DNA of 64,000 bases from Nocardia aurantia. GTDB lineage: Bacteria > Actinomycetota > Actinomycetes > Mycobacteriales > Mycobacteriaceae. The position numbers and the translations under genes were made by a program. Below are positions 9,257 to 16,846 of the stretch, one piece after another; position 1 is the first letter of the stretch; every line of letters starts with the position of its first letter. The notes under the pieces are model-generated. The model had not been told where the DNA came from. It did no database searches and saw only the letters and a list, made by a program, of their open reading frames with translations. The stretch covers positions 124,001-188,000 of the forward strand of contig NZ_WEGI01000012.1 in NCBI RefSeq assembly GCF_009604425.1. Reading direction: 5' to 3'.

Positions 9257-9795
9257 TGCATCGTCGGGGAACCGGGATTTCGCTGTTCGATAACCGCACG
9301 GACACCTGCCGGTGGCAGCGTGACGAGGTGCGGATCGAACCCGAAACCGCCGCGGCGCGGCTGGCGGCCCGGTTCCACCAGGCCTGTGCCGCGGTGGTGG
9401 CCAGACTGCCGTTCGGGTTGAATACCGTTGTCGCGCCGACCTTTCTGGGCTTCGCGTTCATCAACGGCGGTACCTTCGCGGTGGACCTGCTGGTGCTCAC
9501 CCTGCTGCACGGCGTGGTGCCGCTGCCGGTCGCGATCACCGGCGGGTACGCGGTCGCCTTCGGCCTGAGTTATGTACTGAACCGGGCGCTGAACTTCCGC
9601 TCGCACGCCGCGGTGGTGCCACAGCTGGCCGTGTACGTCGCGGCGGTGGTGATCAACTATCTGGCCTTCATCCTCGGCGTATCCAGCGTCTTGACGGCGG
9701 TCGGCGTGGAGTACCACCTCGCCCGCATTCTGGCCGGCGCCGGCGAGGCCGCGTTCATGTATTCCGCCATGAAATGGGTGATCTTCCGGCGCTGA
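9256..9795 (+). CDS. GtrA-family membrane protein (polyprenyl-linked sugar flippase-like)
   Basis: A 179-residue membrane protein with four hydrophobic segments in its second half, the GtrA/DPMS fold. Diagnostic stretches are FAFINGGTFAVDLLVL, AITGGYAVAFGLSYVLNRALNF and the ending MYSAMKWVIFRR. The N-terminal 50 residues are a hydrophilic, Arg-rich extension not usual for the family. Members help move polyprenyl-phosphate sugars across the membrane for envelope glycan synthesis. The start ATG overlaps the stop of the upstream Cys-rich gene; an internal start nearer the first membrane segment remains possible. The sugar cannot be inferred. Confidence 0.85.
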   Translation: MHRRGTGISLFDNRTDTCRWQRDEVRIEPETAAARLAARFHQACAAVVARLPFGLNTVVAPTFLGFAFINGGTFAVDLLVLTLLHGVVPLPVAITGGYAVAFGLSYVLNRALNFRSHAAVVPQLAVYVAAVVINYLAFILGVSSVLTAVGVEYHLARILAGAGEAAFMYSAMKWVIFRR

Positions 9796-9898
9796 GGCCC
9801 GTTCTGCCGGAATTCGGGCGATTTTGTACTCTGACATCCGGATTCGATCACCCCGCTCGGACCACGTGCGGGGTGATCGCCGGTGGAGAGGAATCGGT

Positions 9899-11344
9899 GT
9901 GCACGGGTTGACGCGGAGTGTGCTGGGAGCCGCGTTCGCGGTCCTGCTGGCGGCGGGACCGGCGGCGGCGGAATCGTTCGGGCCCGCGGCGCCGCCGAAT
10001 CCGTGGCTGGGCCCGGCGGGTACCGCGACCATGCACGGCGATGCCGAGGCGTCCGACACCACGCCGTTGCCGGGCCCGGGCACCGGCCCGGTCGACGCGA
10101 GCTTCCATCCGATCGGCGGCGCGTGTCCCACCATCCTGGTCGGGTCGGACGGCCTGCCGGTGGCGTTGTGCACGCTGCTCACGACCCGCATCCCGACCGC
10201 CTTCCTGCTGGATCCGGCCGGGGGCGCGCCGCTGGCCTCGCTGCCCACCCGCACCGGCGGCGGCACGGTACTCGGCGGGGTGTACGCCTTCCTCGACAAC
10301 CGGGACCGGCTGGTGACCGTCGACGGGGCGGGCAACCTGGAATGGATCGGCCACGACCGCGGCCCCGACGGCGCCTGGCGGCTGTACATCGACCACACCG
10401 CGCCGACCGCCTCGATCGTGCCGGCGGGTGACGCCGTCTCGTCGGCGACACCGGACCGGACCGGCGCGATCTGGCTGGCCACCGAACACGGCACCGTCGC
10501 GGTGCTGCGGGCCGACGGTGGAATTGCCGCCGTCTCGCTCGGCGGTGACCCGGCCGCCCGGCAGATCGGCGACGGGGAGCTGGTGGAGAACAGCATCGCC
10601 GCCGCGGCCGGTGGCGTCGCCGTGGCCACCGATCACGCGCTGTATCTGCTGAACACCGATGCCGCCGGGACGCCCTCGATCCGCTGGCGGCAGGCCTACG
10701 ACCGCGGTCCCGCGCGCAAACCCGGTCAGCTCAGCGCGGGTACCGGCGCCACCCCGACCTTCTTCGGGCCGCGCACCGGATCGGAGTACGTCGCGATCAC
10801 CGACAACGCGGTGCCGCAGGAACATCTGCTGGTCTACTCGACGGCGACCGGCGAGCCGATCTGCTCGGTCGCGGTGCTGCCGCCGGGACCCAGCGGCACC
10901 GAGAACTCGCCGATCGGCATCGGCGACACCGTGATCGTGGCCGGAACATACGGCTATCCGTATCCGGCCGGCGCGGTCGGACCCAGTGATCCGGCGTCCG
11001 CACCCTTCACCGGTGGCATGACCAGGGTCGATGTCGACGATTCCGGCGCGGGTTGCACGGTCCGCTGGAACAATACGGTGCCCTCGGCGGCGGTGCCGCG
11101 GCTGTCCACGGCCGACGGCAGGATCTACACCTTCACCCGGCACACCTCGGGCGCCGCGGCGACACCGCTGGACGGTTACGACTACGCGGTGATCGACGCG
11201 GCCACCGGAGCCCTCGAGACCGAACAGCCCGTCGGCGTCGGCCTGCCGGTCGACACCCTGGAGATGGTGGGCTCGATCGCGCCCGGCGGGGTCCAGTACC
11301 AAGGCACGGTGACCGGGTACTTCAGCGTGCGGCCGCGAGGCTGA
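9899..11344 (+). CDS. Secreted propeller-like protein of unknown function
   Basis: A 481-residue exported protein. GTG at 9899, eight bases after GGAGAGGA, gives a clear signal peptide (hydrophobic VLGAAFAVLLAAGPAAAES, cleavage likely near AAA-ES). The mature part repeats blade-like segments such as GAIWLATEHGTVAVL, GVAVATDHALYLLN and DGRIYTFTR, typical of PQQ/WD-like beta-propellers, but without catalytic residues that I recognise. Two cysteine pairs (around GACPTI and GEPICSV) could form disulphides outside the cell. It lies downstream of the GtrA-family gene and is convergent with the next gene, ending at the base before that gene's stop. Function unknown. Confidence 0.78.
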   Translation: MHGLTRSVLGAAFAVLLAAGPAAAESFGPAAPPNPWLGPAGTATMHGDAEASDTTPLPGPGTGPVDASFHPIGGACPTILVGSDGLPVALCTLLTTRIPTAFLLDPAGGAPLASLPTRTGGGTVLGGVYAFLDNRDRLVTVDGAGNLEWIGHDRGPDGAWRLYIDHTAPTASIVPAGDAVSSATPDRTGAIWLATEHGTVAVLRADGGIAAVSLGGDPAARQIGDGELVENSIAAAAGGVAVATDHALYLLNTDAAGTPSIRWRQAYDRGPARKPGQLSAGTGATPTFFGPRTGSEYVAITDNAVPQEHLLVYSTATGEPICSVAVLPPGPSGTENSPIGIGDTVIVAGTYGYPYPAGAVGPSDPASAPFTGGMTRVDVDDSGAGCTVRWNNTVPSAAVPRLSTADGRIYTFTRHTSGAAATPLDGYDYAVIDAATGALETEQPVGVGLPVDTLEMVGSIAPGGVQYQGTVTGYFSVRPRG

Positions 11345-11908
11345 TCAGCGCCGCTGGACCTCGATGATGGTCGCGGTACCCAGCGGCGGCCGCTGCTCGT
11401 GCATGGTGATCACATCGCCCGGCCGCAGATGCCGCCAGGCGTCCGGCGTGAGCGGCAGCAACCGGATCGTCCCGCGCCCGCCCACCGGGATCTCGGGAGC
11501 GAACTCGACCCGGATCTGGGCGAGGCGCAGGCCGACGGTCTCGTCGCCGGTCGCCCACATCGGCCGCAGCCCCGAGCCCGGGATCGCGATCCGGCGGCCG
11601 CCGGACTCGGGCGGCAACAGCCGTAGATCGGCGCGAATGACAGTGCCGCAACGGGTTTCGGCCGCTCGCCAGCGGCACCAATCGGAATCGTGCAACAGTG
11701 ACAGCTGTTGCGCGACCCCGGCGAGCAGGTTCCAGTATTCGGCGGACTGCCAGCGCAGGCCCTCGAACTCCTGGAGAATGCCGAGCGCCAGCTCCCATTC
11801 GCCGAACCGGAGATATTCGTGGACATCCGCGACCGACAACCCGGCCTCGCTGCGCGCGTCGGCCGGCACCAACTCGGCCGCGAGGCGCAACGAAACGGGA
11901 ACGTTCAT
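11345..11908 (-). CDS. Hypothetical protein, 187 residues
   Basis: Soluble protein starting MNVPVSLRLAAELVPADA. The first 80 residues are predicted helical (YLRFGEWELALGILQEFEGL, WNLLAGVAQQLSLLHD); the second half is beta-rich with RPGDVITMHEQRPPLGTATIIEV at the end, reminiscent of the small beta-barrel found in translation-factor domain 2, though this is only a shape resemblance. There is no signal peptide or membrane segment. It is convergent with the secreted propeller-like gene, with no bases between the stops. Similar proteins occur in Nocardia genomes as hypotheticals; I do not recognise a function. Confidence 0.7.
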   Translation of the reverse strand: MNVPVSLRLAAELVPADARSEAGLSVADVHEYLRFGEWELALGILQEFEGLRWQSAEYWNLLAGVAQQLSLLHDSDWCRWRAAETRCGTVIRADLRLLPPESGGRRIAIPGSGLRPMWATGDETVGLRLAQIRVEFAPEIPVGGRGTIRLLPLTPDAWRHLRPGDVITMHEQRPPLGTATIIEVQRR

Positions 11909-12134
11909 CCTACGATTCTCGCGGAATCCGGAATCGCCGTCGCACGGACGTCCATTGTCCGACCGCCGGCACGCGGAGCAGCGCGATCATGAGCACCTGC
12001 ACCCGTCGCGGCGGCCGCGTATCCCGGCGCGTCGATCTCGCCGGTTGACCGCCGCACGGTCGGCGTCGCGGTGAGACGCACCGGCGCAGGGCCCGGCGGC
12101 CCCGCAACGCGATCGCTGAGCGGGCCGGGGACCG

Positions 12135-12420
12135 GTGGTCGACGAGGTATTCCGTTATGCCGCAATTGGATATGGTGTGGTCGAGGTCCTGCGCGCCACC
12201 GGCGGCAGCCACACGGACAAGGCGTACGTGCCCGTCGTCACGGCGAACGGCACACCGCTCTGCTCGGGGGTATGGTCCGGCGACCTGAAATCGGGGCTCG
12301 ATCCTGTGGATGTGCTGTGGCAGGTCAGTGCGTTGCGGCGGATCGACCCCGCAGCCGATCCGGCGCGCATCCGCGCGCTGATCGTCAGCGGGCTGCGCTT
12401 GACTCACACCGCCGCATCCA
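12135..12420 (+). other. Coding-like stretch without its own stop (possible gene remnant)
   Basis: From GTG at 12135 about 95 codons read like real protein (VVDEVFRYAAIGYGVVEVLR, then DVLWQVSALRRIDP), with codon use like the neighbours. The frame has no stop where the protein would be expected to end and instead continues antisense through the PucR-like gene to 13136. It may be a gene that lost its 3' end, or a small gene overlapping the convergent neighbour. The rest of the 11909-12403 gap shows nothing recognisable. Confidence 0.35.
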
Positions 12421-13732
12421 GCTCGGAATCCGGATCGTCGCCGTGGATCCGGGCGGCACCGCCGCCGTGCATATGGGCGGCACCGCTGCCGTATACCTGG
12501 GCGGCACCGCTGCCGAGCACTTGGGCGGCACCGCCGCCGTGCGCTGTGCGGTGGATCGCGCGGGCGATCACGCTGGAGCGCAGATACCAGAGGTCCGTCG
12601 CCCGGGCGGGATCGAGCCCGGTCAGCTCGGTGATCCGGGCCAGCCGCCGGCGCAGCACGCCGACCGGCACGCCGAGCCGCTGCGCGGTGGCCACCCGCCC
12701 GCCGGCCGCCAGGAATTCGCCCAGCATGCGCTCCAATTCGGGTTCGGTCTGCAATGGCGCGAGCACCGAGCGGATCTTCTCGTTCGCCGTGCCGGGCCGG
12801 CCCAGTTGGTATTCGCAGGCGAGATCCTCGAAGCGGTACAGGCCCGCGCCGCGCCCCAGGCGCACCGCGAGATCGAGCAGTTCGTGGGCCAATTCGACGG
12901 CCTGCGGGATCCGGTCCCGATCGGCGTCGGCCATCGCGACGGTGACCGGCGCGGCCGCGGCGCGGGTCAGCCGCGCCACCAGATCGTCCGGGTCGCCGGT
13001 CGTCTCGTCCAGGGGGAGCAGCAGGGTGCCGCCGTCCACGCTGAGCTGCGTCAGCACACCCGGCCCGGCGGTCGCGAGGTCGGCCTGCACCCGCCGCAGC
13101 TTGCGCCTCGCGACGACTCGGGCGTCCAGCCGGTGATCCTGCTCGTCGGGATGCTGGCCGAGCGCGACCGCCAGCACCCGGTAGCCGTCCGCGATCTCGA
13201 TATCGCCGGAGGTGGAGGCGCCGGCCACGTTGCCGGCGAGCAGCCGCGCGGTCACCGTCTGGACGACCGCCCGCTGCTCCCCGGCGAGCGCCCGGATCTC
13301 CCGGACGTAGCCGCGCGACACCGCGGTCGACATCGTCCGGACGATGTCGATCAGCACGAGCCCGTTGCCGCGCACGGTCCGGACGGTCGACCAGGCCAGG
13401 GTGGGCGCGAGCTGCTGGAACGCCGTCCCGATCCCGGCGTGCACGGCGCGTTGCAGCAGGTCCACCGGCAGGTCCAGCTGCGCCCAGCGCGCCGCCACAT
13501 TCTCGATCCGGGCCAGCGCGGCCGCGCTGACCGGCGCTCGCGCGCACAGCACCCGGCCGAGTTCGCCCGCGCAGATGTTCACCAGCAGGGTCAGATCAGC
13601 GCGGGCCCGGCCGCCGATCCGATCGCCGACGATCTCCCCGACCAGTTCGCGCACCACCGTCGCCGCGAGCAGCGGCGGCGTCGCGGCGGTCGCGCGGGCA
13701 CGGCCCGGCCCGGTCGCGCGGGAAACAGACAT
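12404..13732 (-). CDS. PucR-like transcriptional regulator with C-terminal octapeptide repeat
   Basis: Regulator of 442 residues, last gene of the gpgS operon (16 bases after the gpgS stop). The ATG at 13732 follows GGAGGG at proper spacing; an ATG four codons earlier lies within the ribosome site. The N-terminal third is helical, the middle part (IEIADGYRVLAVALGQHPDE onward) resembles the central domain of PucR/CdaR regulators, and the C-terminal region holds a helix-turn-helix (GGRVATAQRLGVPVGVLRRRL). After it comes a low-complexity tail with four tandem copies of an eight-residue unit (such as GSGAAQVY). It probably controls its own operon, but no ligand is evident. Confidence 0.75.
   Translation of the reverse strand: MSVSRATGPGRARATAATPPLLAATVVRELVGEIVGDRIGGRARADLTLLVNICAGELGRVLCARAPVSAAALARIENVAARWAQLDLPVDLLQRAVHAGIGTAFQQLAPTLAWSTVRTVRGNGLVLIDIVRTMSTAVSRGYVREIRALAGEQRAVVQTVTARLLAGNVAGASTSGDIEIADGYRVLAVALGQHPDEQDHRLDARVVARRKLRRVQADLATAGPGVLTQLSVDGGTLLLPLDETTGDPDDLVARLTRAAAAPVTVAMADADRDRIPQAVELAHELLDLAVRLGRGAGLYRFEDLACEYQLGRPGTANEKIRSVLAPLQTEPELERMLGEFLAAGGRVATAQRLGVPVGVLRRRLARITELTGLDPARATDLWYLRSSVIARAIHRTAHGGGAAQVLGSGAAQVYGSGAAHMHGGGAARIHGDDPDSELDAAV
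12451..12546. repeat. Four 24-bp tandem repeats in the regulator's 3' end
   Basis: Four units of 24 bp beginning GGGCGGCACCG on the plus strand, at 12451, 12475, 12499 and 12523. They encode the octapeptide repeat at the C-terminus of the minus-strand PucR-like regulator. The period is a multiple of three, so copy-number change would keep the frame. Confidence 0.85.
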
Positions 13733-13748
13733 CCGACCCTCCATCGCT

Positions 13749-14720
13749 TCAACTCATCGAATGTATGCCGAACCGGGGGTCCGCCGGGCCGTGATCGGTC
13801 CGGCCGACGGCCGCGGAATCGTCCAGCAGCCGCATCGGCGGCCGATCGGCGCGGCCGACCTCGCTGACCACGCGAAGCCAGCCGTCCCCCGACGGAATGA
13901 ACTGGGACAGACCGCGACCCGAGTCGCGGATGCCGAGCCGGTCGAGCAGGGTGGCGACGACCTGCCGGCTCATCACGGCCAATTCGTGGTTCGGTCGGTT
14001 GCGGTGCCGGCGGGTGCCGAGGTCGACCTCCGCGATCGCCGAGATGCCGTGGCGCTGCCAGCAATCCAGGAGGACGCCGATCTCGACCCCATAGCCCGGC
14101 GCGAACGGGATATCGGTGAGCAGCGCACGGGTGGCGGCATATTCGCCGCCGAGCGGCTGCACGATCTCGGCCAGTTCGGGCGCCAGGGCCGCCAGCAGCG
14201 GCCGCGCGACGAGTTGCGTGACCCGGCCGCCGCCGTCGGCCTGGTCGGATCCGCCGGTCCGCAGCGGCCGCCGATAGAAACCCTTCACCAGCCGCACCTC
14301 GTCCTCGAACAGCAAGGGGGCCAGCAGGGCCGGCACGAATCTCGGATCGGGCGCGACCAGATCGGAATCGACGAACACGATGAGGTCGCCGCGGGCCACC
14401 GCGAGCGACCGCCACAGCACCTCACCCTTGCCCGGCACCGGCGGCAAGTGCGGTAACGCCTGCTCCCGGGTACGCACGGTGGCGCCGGCCGCACGGGCCA
14501 CCGCGACGGTGTCGTCGGTGGAACCGGAGTCGATGACCAGCAATTCGTCGACCAGCGTACCGACCAGCGGACGAATGGACGCGACCACCTCTCCCACGGT
14601 CGCTTCCTCGTCGAGCGCCGGCAACACCACCGACACCTGTCGCCGTCCCTTGCGCTCGACGAGCTCGGGAACGGACCACGGCCGGGTGAACCAGGTGGGT
14701 GTCTCGTGGACCATGGTCAT
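13749..14720 (-). CDS. gpgS: Glucosyl-3-phosphoglycerate synthase
   Basis: GT81-family enzyme that joins glucose from UDP-glucose to 3-phosphoglycerate, the first step toward glucosylglycerate and the methylglucose lipopolysaccharides of mycobacteria and nocardiae. The protein has 323 residues, almost the length of M. tuberculosis Rv1208. Matching motifs are VVLPALDEEAT, DSGSTDDTVAVA, PGKGEVLWRSLA, metal-binding VDSDL (about 117-121), KGFYRRPL, GGRVTQLVARPLLAAL and FAPGYGVEIGVL. The start ATG at 14720 lies nine bases after GGAGGG and overlaps the glycosyltransferase stop (ATGA). The setting is unusual: the gene lies in an operon with an acyltransferase, exporter and membrane glycosyltransferase. 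Confidence 0.95.
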   Translation of the reverse strand: MTMVHETPTWFTRPWSVPELVERKGRRQVSVVLPALDEEATVGEVVASIRPLVGTLVDELLVIDSGSTDDTVAVARAAGATVRTREQALPHLPPVPGKGEVLWRSLAVARGDLIVFVDSDLVAPDPRFVPALLAPLLFEDEVRLVKGFYRRPLRTGGSDQADGGGRVTQLVARPLLAALAPELAEIVQPLGGEYAATRALLTDIPFAPGYGVEIGVLLDCWQRHGISAIAEVDLGTRRHRNRPNHELAVMSRQVVATLLDRLGIRDSGRGLSQFIPSGDGWLRVVSEVGRADRPPMRLLDDSAAVGRTDHGPADPRFGIHSMS

Positions 14721-16846
14721 GATGGATATCCCTCCGATGCAGGGGAATTCGGGGCGGATCGGAGCCCCGGATCGAGGACGAGGGTGCTGAGCTCCCGCCA
14801 CAGGACCGGCCACGGTCGCCGCGGCCGATCACAGCGCCACACCGTGATTCCGCGATCGATGCCGGGGAAGCCGAGCGGATCGTTCAGCCGGGTCACCGGA
14901 CGGGCCGCCTCGAACACGGCGTCCGGGGCCGGGGTGTCGCCCGCGGTCACATACAGGACGGTTCGCGTATTCAACGGTGGCGCACCGAAATAGGCGTAGC
15001 CGCGATTCGGGCTGAACACCGGTGGTCGCGTACCCAGCATGTCGATCGCGGCTGCCTGCCAGTAGGTTTGCGCGACCACCACGGCGTCGGCGCGGTCGGC
15101 CGCCGGCAGCTCCGCATAGGCGCGGTCGACGGCGTCGACCAGCGCGGTCCATCCGGTGGTGCCGAAAGTGCGCATGCGGGCGGACAATTCGGCCTGGGTG
15201 CCGGTGGGCCGGTGCAGGCGCGAGATCGGTTGCGGTAGCGCCACTGTCACGGTTGCCGAGATCGCCACAGAGATCGCGATCACCGCGACTCCCGCGATCC
15301 GGAGCGTCTTCCGCATCGCCGGTAACCGCGTCTTCCGCATCGTCGGCAACGGCGACGGGGCCTCGGCGCTCGGTGTCGTCCGCGGCCACAGAGTGGCCAC
15401 GGTCACCGCGCCGGCCGCGAAGAGTGCCGGAAAGCAGGCCGTCACATAGTAGGGCCGCCCGCCTACGGCGACCACGAACAATGCCTGGAGTAGTGTCGCG
15501 ATCCCGGCGAATCGATACGGCCGGAAGTCGCTCCGCCACAACAACACCCACAGCCCAGGCAATGCCAGCAACCCGCCGAGGAGGCCCGCGAGGATCACCC
15601 ACTGCACCGGCAGTCCCGCCACTCCGCCGGTGGCGGCCCGTTGTTCGTCCCGGATGATCGCGCCCATCGCCGACTGCGGCCAACCGTGCTGCCGCTGCCA
15701 TCGGATCCCGGGGACGGTGGCGACCACGACGATCGTCGCACCGGCCCAGAAAGCACTCCGGCGCAGCAGATCTCGTGGACCGGTCAGCAGCGCGGCCGCC
15801 GCCAGGCCCGCGCCGAGGACGAGGATCAACAGTTTCACCTGCACATCGATCGCGATCACGGCGCCCGCTACCAGTAGCAGATGATCCCGGCGGACTCGCG
15901 TCCAGCGCACCAGCAGCCAGATCACCGCCGCCCCGGCGGTGCTGTCGAGGGCGAACGTCGAGAGACTCGCCGCCTGCGTGATCAGATACGGGCCGGTGGC
16001 GTAGGCGGCCGCCGCCAGCCATTGTGCGCGCCGCCCACCGCCGAATTCGCGCGCGGTCGCGGCGGCCAGCACCACACCGGCCACCGCCGCGATGATCGAC
16101 GGAAGCCGCAGCGCCACCAGCGATCCCGGTGCGAGAGCGGCCGCCGACCGCGCCAGCAGCGGTACGAGCGGTCCCTGATCGGCATAGCCCGCGCCGAGAT
16201 GCCTTCCGGCCGCGAGGAAGTACAATTCGTCACCGAAATAGTCGTAACGGGCACTGCGAGTGAGCAGCACGACCGTGGTCACGCCCGCGATCAGTGCCAC
16301 CGGCCCCCAGGCGAAGCCGCCGGAATCCGCTCGTGGTGCCACGGTCGCGGTCGCGGGCTCGTCCGCGACAGCGACCGGTCTCCTCGGCGAAGAACGCTGC
16401 CCGGCAGCCTCTTCGATCGCCTCGCCGCCGTCGTCGTTGCTGCCGTCGACGTGGCCGCTGTCATCGTGGCTGCCGTCGACGTGGCCGCTGTCATCGTGGC
16501 TGCCGTCGACGTGGCCGCTGTCATCGTGGCTGCCGTCGACGTGGCCGCTGTCATCGTGGCTGCCGTCGACGTGGCTGCTGTCATCGTGGCTGCCGTCGAC
16601 ATGGCTGCCGTCGATGTGACCGCCGCAGCCCTCGCTGTCCTCACCGCTGCGGATAGCCGAAATTTTCGGCGAAATGCGTTGTCCTGCAATCTCGCCGGTT
16701 GCCTTCCCGGAACTTGTAGCAGAACTGCGCCGCAACGGATTTCGTCGTTCGGCAATACTCGGTGTGGTTTTCCCGCGCACCGGGGCGGGCTGTCCGGTGT
16801 AGCGATCCGATTCGGTTGCGCCGCAGCGCGACTCCGCTCCGCTCAT
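14717..16846 (-). CDS. GT-C membrane glycosyltransferase (PMT/ArnT-like) with acidic repeat tail
   Basis: Polytopic enzyme of 709 residues. Residues 1-170 are cytosolic-looking and include about six copies of a ten-residue His/Asp-rich unit (HVDGSHDDSG, about 77-140). The first membrane segment is followed by the GT39/GT83 signature: SARYDYFGDELYFLAAGRH has the catalytic-type acidic residues in loop one and YADQGPLVPLLAR the second conserved part. Around ten hydrophobic segments and a C-terminal extracytoplasmic domain follow. Such enzymes use polyprenyl-phosphate sugars as donors. The ATG at 16846 overlaps the exporter stop and the stop overlaps gpgS, so all are coupled. The acceptor is unknown, perhaps the glycolipid made by this operon. 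Confidence 0.85.
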   Translation of the reverse strand: MSGAESRCGATESDRYTGQPAPVRGKTTPSIAERRNPLRRSSATSSGKATGEIAGQRISPKISAIRSGEDSEGCGGHIDGSHVDGSHDDSSHVDGSHDDSGHVDGSHDDSGHVDGSHDDSGHVDGSHDDSGHVDGSNDDGGEAIEEAAGQRSSPRRPVAVADEPATATVAPRADSGGFAWGPVALIAGVTTVVLLTRSARYDYFGDELYFLAAGRHLGAGYADQGPLVPLLARSAAALAPGSLVALRLPSIIAAVAGVVLAAATAREFGGGRRAQWLAAAAYATGPYLITQAASLSTFALDSTAGAAVIWLLVRWTRVRRDHLLLVAGAVIAIDVQVKLLILVLGAGLAAAALLTGPRDLLRRSAFWAGATIVVVATVPGIRWQRQHGWPQSAMGAIIRDEQRAATGGVAGLPVQWVILAGLLGGLLALPGLWVLLWRSDFRPYRFAGIATLLQALFVVAVGGRPYYVTACFPALFAAGAVTVATLWPRTTPSAEAPSPLPTMRKTRLPAMRKTLRIAGVAVIAISVAISATVTVALPQPISRLHRPTGTQAELSARMRTFGTTGWTALVDAVDRAYAELPAADRADAVVVAQTYWQAAAIDMLGTRPPVFSPNRGYAYFGAPPLNTRTVLYVTAGDTPAPDAVFEAARPVTRLNDPLGFPGIDRGITVWRCDRPRRPWPVLWRELSTLVLDPGLRSAPNSPASEGYPS
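16441..16620. repeat. 30-bp tandem repeat coding an acidic decapeptide
   Basis: Four identical 30-bp copies (16441-16560, unit beginning TGCCGTCGACGTGGCCGCTG), a fifth with one change (16561-16590) and a degenerate sixth. They encode the HVDGSHDDSG repeats of the minus-strand glycosyltransferase. Identity between copies implies recent expansion or gene conversion; the frame is kept. Confidence 0.95.
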
